From assembly GCA_963833465.1 (NCBI GenBank), contig CAWHXW010000003.1, positions 434,001 through 498,000 of the forward strand: 64,000 nucleotides of DNA, given 5' to 3'. A program made the translations under genes and the position numbers. Below, piece by piece: positions 61,170-64,000 of this stretch (position 1 is its first letter; each line of letters opens with the position of its first letter). Source of the stretch: Fen-1298 sp963833465. GTDB lineage: Bacteria; Bacteroidota; Ignavibacteria; UBA10030. The notes beneath the pieces are model-generated. The model did no database searches. It saw nothing but the letters and a program-made list of their open reading frames with translations, and was not told where the DNA came from.

Positions 61170-61218
61170 CTCCGGTTTTCCAGTTCAGAGTTGTTATCCC
61201 TGGTACTCCGGAGTTTTT
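61170..61218 (+). terminator. intrinsic terminator after ftsZ
   Basis: CTCCGG (61170-61175) pairs with CCGGAG (61208-61213), and the nested CCAG (61180) pairs with CTGG (61200). TTTTTGTTT follows. It lies about 80 bases past the ftsZ stop and closes the dcw cluster before arsR. Confidence 0.75.
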
Positions 61219-61250
61219 GTTTAATAATTTCTTGCTTTAATGAAACCTTT

Positions 61251-61266
61251 ATCGTATTATTACGAT
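61251..61266. promoter_or_regulatory. ArsR operator candidate 1 (16-bp palindrome)
   Basis: ATCGTATTATTACGAT is an inverted repeat with 6-bp arms (ATCGTA and TACGAT) around TTAT. It lies ten bases before the preferred arsR ATG and matches the palindrome before arsM at 14 of 16 positions, as expected for an autoregulated ArsR site. Confidence 0.7.
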
Positions 61267-61275
61267 ATAAGAACT

Positions 61276-61596
61276 ATGGGAACATCAAAGAAAGAATCTT
61301 TTAGCAGCAGCCAAAATCGGCTTGCGGATCTTGCGAAAGCGCTGGCTCATCCGGCACGCATAGCGATACTCGAGTTTCTTGCAAAGAAAGATACATGTAT
61401 CTGCGGTGACATCGTCGAAGAACTTCCTTTATCTCAGGCAACTGTTTCACAGCATCTTGCTGAATTGAAACGTGTCGGCCTTATTAAGGGTGAAATTGAA
61501 GGTCCGCGTGTCTGTTATTGTATCAATAAAATAGAATGGAGCGAAGCGAAACAACTCCTGTCTCAATTTCTTATTAAAGTAAAGAAATGTTGTTGA
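61276..61596 (+). CDS. ArsR/SmtB family metalloregulator
   Basis: A 106-residue winged-helix repressor that should release DNA on binding arsenite or a metal. The HTH is in LPLSQATVSQHLAELKRVGLI, preceded by HPARIAILEFL. A Cys pair in DTCICGDIVEEL is at the position of the ArsR alpha-3 metal site, and the protein ends in a CC pair. An ATG at 61240 would add 12 residues, but the palindromic operator lies inside that extension, so the ATG at 61276 is preferred. It is followed by a second operator and the arsM remnant. Confidence 0.92.
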   Translation: MGTSKKESFSSSQNRLADLAKALAHPARIAILEFLAKKDTCICGDIVEELPLSQATVSQHLAELKRVGLIKGEIEGPRVCYCINKIEWSEAKQLLSQFLIKVKKCC

Positions 61597-61616
61597 TATT
61601 TTTTTTCCATTAATCA

Positions 61617-61632
61617 ATCGTAATATTGCGAT
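61617..61632. promoter_or_regulatory. ArsR operator candidate 2 (16-bp palindrome)
   Basis: ATCGTAATATTGCGAT is nearly the same as the palindrome before arsR and retains the ATCG/CGAT ends at the same spacing. It lies 22 bases before the arsM ATG. Two such sites in one short locus suggest that both genes answer to this ArsR. Confidence 0.7.
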
Positions 61633-61654
61633 TAATAATTAAAGGAAAATATAG

Positions 61655-62469
61655 ATGAACTCGGAACAAGAAATAAAAGAAATGGTAAAAGAAAAATACG
61701 GAGTCATAGCTAATCAATCAAAGGAACAAAACCAATCTTCATGCTGCGGCAGTGGATGTGGATGCTCGAATGTTGAGTTTTCTATTATGTCAGAAGATTA
61801 CACAAAACTTTCTGGTTATGTTCCTGATGCCGATCTTGCATTGGGATGCGGATTGCCGACAGAGTTTGCTAAGATCAAACCGGGAGACATAGTAGTTGAT
61901 CTTGGTTCAGGTGCAGGAAATGACTGTTTTATTACGCGATCCATTGTGGGTGAAACTGGACGAGTTATTGGAATAGAATAGATATGGTGGAAGCAATGAT
62001 AGAAAAAGCAAAATTCAATGCAAAAAAATTAAGTTTCTATAATGTTGAATTTCGCCTTGGCGATATTGATAAAATACCGATTGAAAATAATACTGCGGAT
62101 GTAGTAGTCAGCAATTGTGTGATGAATCTCGTTCCAAATAAACAAAAAGCATTTTCCGAAGCATTCCGAATTATCAAACCAGGCGGACATTTTAGCATCT
62201 CAGATATTGTTCTTCAAGGAGAACTTCCGAATGATTTACGCAAAGAGGTGACGTTGTATGCCGGATGTGTAGCGGGAGCAGTCCAGAAAGAAGAATATTT
62301 GCGAATTATTAAAAATGCTGGATTCACAAATGTCGCTATTCAGAAAGATCGGAAAATTGATGTACCGAATGAAGTTCTCAAAAAGTTTTTGACGGTAGAG
62401 CAGCTTCAATCGTACAAACAAAGTTGTGTTGGAATTTTGAGTATTACGGTGTACGCAGAGAAACCCTAG
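61655..62469 (+). pseudogene. arsM: arsenite S-adenosylmethyltransferase ArsM, frame broken by a 5-bp duplication
   Basis: ArsM methylates trivalent arsenic with SAM. The first frame (61655-61981, 108 residues) has the N-terminal SSCCGSGCGCSN, LALGCGLPTEFAKIKPGDIVVDLGSGAGND and VIGIE, then TAG. The second frame (61984-62469) continues with MVEAMIEKAKFNAKKL, VVVSNCVMNLVPNKQKAF and LYAGCVAGAVQKEEYL. Both halves together cover a complete ArsM with its usual cysteines. The break is a direct ATAGA-ATAGA repeat; removing one copy restores GIDMVEAM, the family reading. The gene is inactive as read, unless the duplication reverts or is a sequencing error. Confidence 0.9.
61973..61982 (+). repeat. ATAGA tandem duplication that breaks arsM
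   Basis: Two adjacent copies of ATAGA (61973-61977 and 61978-61982). One copy would read GGA ATA GAT ATG GTG (G-I-D-M-V); two copies shift the frame and create the TAG at 61979. Confidence 0.85.
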
Positions 62470-62484
62470 AATAATGTTTGATCT

Positions 62485-62741
62485 ATGAAAGAACTAAATA
62501 GTGGAACAGACTATTGGATTTATTGGCGGCGACGAGATGAAAAGATAATATTAATAGATGAAAACGAGCCGGAAAACTCCCAAAAAAAATTGTCGTGACT
62601 GATGTCAATGCAAATGTTTTGCAAAAACTGAAAAAAGTGATGGATTTAGTGCCAGTAGAACCGTTAGTTGAAGAAAAATCTGTAATTAAAGGATTTTATC
62701 AGAATAAATTGAAAGCACTTTATAAAAAACTGAAAAGTTAA
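62485..62741 (+). pseudogene. small unknown ORF with a frameshift in a poly-A run
   Basis: From the ATG at 62485 the frame reads MKELNSGTDYWIYWRRRDEK and stops at 62598. One base over, the next frame continues KIVVTDVNANVLQKLKKVMD to a TAA at 62739. The switch falls in a run of eight As (62582-62589); nine As would give a single product of about 85 residues. I do not recognise the family. It is a decayed gene, a slippage-dependent gene, or a sequence error. Confidence 0.45.
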
Positions 62742-62757
62742 ATTTGTATAATTTAAT

Positions 62758-63615
62758 ATGAATAAACCAATTGCAAAGATCGTCAAACAGCGCTTCTCAT
62801 GCCGCACGTATCTTGATAAACCAATTGAAGAAGATCATCAGAAATTATTGATTGATTTTATGGATTCAAATCGTGAAGTGCCGTTTGGAACGAACGTGAG
62901 GTTTACACTTGTTGCTGCTACTGAAAATGACAGAAAATCCTTAAAAGGACTTGGTACTTACGGTTTCATCAAGAACGCAGCAGGATTCATCGTCGGAACA
63001 GTGGAACAAGGATCAAAAAACCTTGAAGACTATGGATATTTAATGGAACGCGCCGTTCTATTTGCCACTGATATAGGATTAGGAACCTGCTGGCTTGGTG
63101 GGTCTTTTACAAAAAGCAATTTTGCAAAAAAGATTTCTGCGGCAAACACAGAAATAGTACCGGCAGTTATAGCTGTTGGATATATTGCAAGCAACAATAA
63201 TATCAGAGGTCAGATACGTATGCGTGCCGGCGCCCAGCACAGGTTCCCCAAAGAAAAATTATTCTTTGATGGAGTATTCGATAATCCAATTGATGAAGCA
63301 GATATAGGTGTGTATGCTGATCTGCTCGAAATGGTACAATGGGCTCCTTCGGCTTCGAACAAACAGCCTTGGCGAATTATTCGAATTAAGAATGCATGGC
63401 ATTTTTATCTCAAGCGTACAGTAGGATATGGAAAAGGCACGATGACTTTCAACTTACTGCGACTTGCAGATTTACAGCGAGTAGATATGGGTATTGCAAT
63501 GTGTCATTTCGATCTTGCTGCGCATGAACTCGGCTTGCAGGGCTCTTGGGTTATTGATGAGCCAAAATTAATTAAACCTGAAAATACCGAATATATAGTC
63601 AGCTGGATCATCTAA
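62758..63615 (+). CDS. nitroreductase-family FMN protein
   Basis: A 285-residue nitroreductase-like protein of the larger type (TM nitroreductase/PF14512-like). The N-terminal IVKQRFSCRTYLDKPIEEDHQ is the FMN-binding Arg loop. GYLMERAVLFATDIGLGTCWLGG is the typical middle helix and loop, and MVQWAPSASNKQPWRII is a second FMN-binding stretch with the usual PSASNKQPW. The C-terminal FDLAAHELGLQGSWVI completes the fold. The substrate is unknown. It lies between the broken ars locus and a CDF exporter, so a stress or detoxification role is possible but unproven. Confidence 0.88.
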   Translation: MNKPIAKIVKQRFSCRTYLDKPIEEDHQKLLIDFMDSNREVPFGTNVRFTLVAATENDRKSLKGLGTYGFIKNAAGFIVGTVEQGSKNLEDYGYLMERAVLFATDIGLGTCWLGGSFTKSNFAKKISAANTEIVPAVIAVGYIASNNNIRGQIRMRAGAQHRFPKEKLFFDGVFDNPIDEADIGVYADLLEMVQWAPSASNKQPWRIIRIKNAWHFYLKRTVGYGKGTMTFNLLRLADLQRVDMGIAMCHFDLAAHELGLQGSWVIDEPKLIKPENTEYIVSWII

Positions 63616-63717
63616 CAAAAGGAATTTTGCGGAACTATAATTTGATACTTCAAGTTTTATTGTTGTAATTAAATGTATTCATTCTTTTTACTGAGCATTA
63701 TTTGAGAAACGAACTTT

Positions 63718-64000
63718 ATGGCAAGAAAAATATCAAATGATGGTCATGCATCAAAATTTCACAACTTATCTATGACAAACGAACATAGGAAGATCGAAAA
63801 GAGTCTCGGAATTTCTATCGCTCTCAATGCAGTTATTTTTATTGTCGAACTCGTCGGTGGTATCTTCACAAACAGTCTCGCTCTAATCTCCGATTCGCTT
63901 CACAATTTAAGCGATTTCTTTGCGCTAATTTTAACCTTGATTGCTTCAAAAGTTGTTCAATGGAAATCGAATTCTGAAAAATCGTACGGCTATGTCCGTA
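63718..64000 (+). CDS. cation diffusion facilitator metal exporter, N-terminal part
   Basis: The first 94 residues of a CDF-family transporter (CzcD/ZitB type), cut by the window end. After a hydrophilic start with several histidines (about 1-25), TM1 is IALNAVIFIVELVGGIFTNS and TM2 starts SLALISDSLHNLSDFFALI. TM2 carries the D-x3-H/N-x3-D metal-site pattern (D60, H63 or N64, D67). CDF proteins exchange protons for Zn2+, Co2+, Cd2+ or Fe2+. It follows a nitroreductase gene and sits near arsR, in a metal-response neighbourhood. Confidence 0.9.
   Translation, partial: MARKISNDGHASKFHNLSMTNEHRKIEKSLGISIALNAVIFIVELVGGIFTNSLALISDSLHNLSDFFALILTLIASKVVQWKSNSEKSYGYVR

Noticed and set aside
1..64000. 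CRISPR arrays, prophage, defence islands, rRNA and tRNA genes
   Set aside because: No spaced direct-repeat array, phage structural gene, nuclease/defence gene set, or cloverleaf-like tRNA was seen on reading both strands.

Overview
The window is a moderately AT-rich bacterial chromosome segment. The organism is probably a Gram-negative member of the Bacteroidota/Chlorobiota/Ignavibacteriota assemblage. The pointers are a secreted propeller protein with a type IX secretion-like C-terminal sorting domain, a TonB-dependent receptor, LpxH (lipid A synthesis), a meso-diaminopimelate type MurE, a bifunctional phosphoglucose/phosphomannose isomerase, and sparse use of Shine-Dalgarno sequences. The exact lineage cannot be fixed without a database.

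Layout. 1-2270 (minus): a fluoride-response operon. A crcB-motif riboswitch with an overlapping terminator precedes crcB (F- channel), a DUF190 PII-like gene, a small one-finger protein and enolase, a classical fluoride target. 2506-7342 (minus): a secreted beta-propeller protein and a MacAB-like three-gene export operon. 7815-14093: a nickel island with hypA, hypB, a hydrogenase maturation protease, nikR, a TonB receptor plus secreted cupin, and the convergent larB-larE pair of nickel-pincer cofactor synthesis. 14833-18828: bacterioferritin, a small membrane protein, a radical SAM protein, a GNAT enzyme and an APC permease. 19156-23825 (minus): galM, a STAS protein, secF and secD. 24067-28439: a PpiD/SurA-like chaperone, a small IS200/IS605 element and aroK-aroB. 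28605-31716 (minus): a class A PBP and lpxH. 31833-39576: fni, a polyprenyl synthase, ptsH-ptsI without enzyme II, a sugar isomerase, a Crp/Fnr regulator, a PHP phosphatase and ribH. 39584-42592: the T9SS-type propeller protein and a small glycosyltransferase.

43098-61088 is an almost complete division and cell wall (dcw) cluster: MraZ boxes, mraZ, rsmH, ftsL, ftsI, murE, murF, mraY, murD, ftsW, murG, murC, murB, ftsQ, ftsA, ftsZ. It is tightly packed with many 4-base overlaps, except for a gap between ftsA and ftsZ that holds a decayed four-helix-bundle gene. It ends in a terminator.

61251-64000 is a metal/arsenic segment: arsR with two matching palindromes, an arsM broken by a 5-bp tandem duplication, a frameshifted small ORF, a nitroreductase-like gene and the start of a CDF metal exporter.

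No CRISPR array, prophage, tRNA or rRNA was seen. The most interesting items are the fluoride-riboswitch operon that appears to extend into enolase with an unexplained small zinc-finger-like gene, the nickel island with a 25-bp palindrome before the TonB receptor, the paired arsR/arsM palindromes, and several recognisable gene relics: a sorting-domain duplicate, a four-helix-bundle gene, and arsM.
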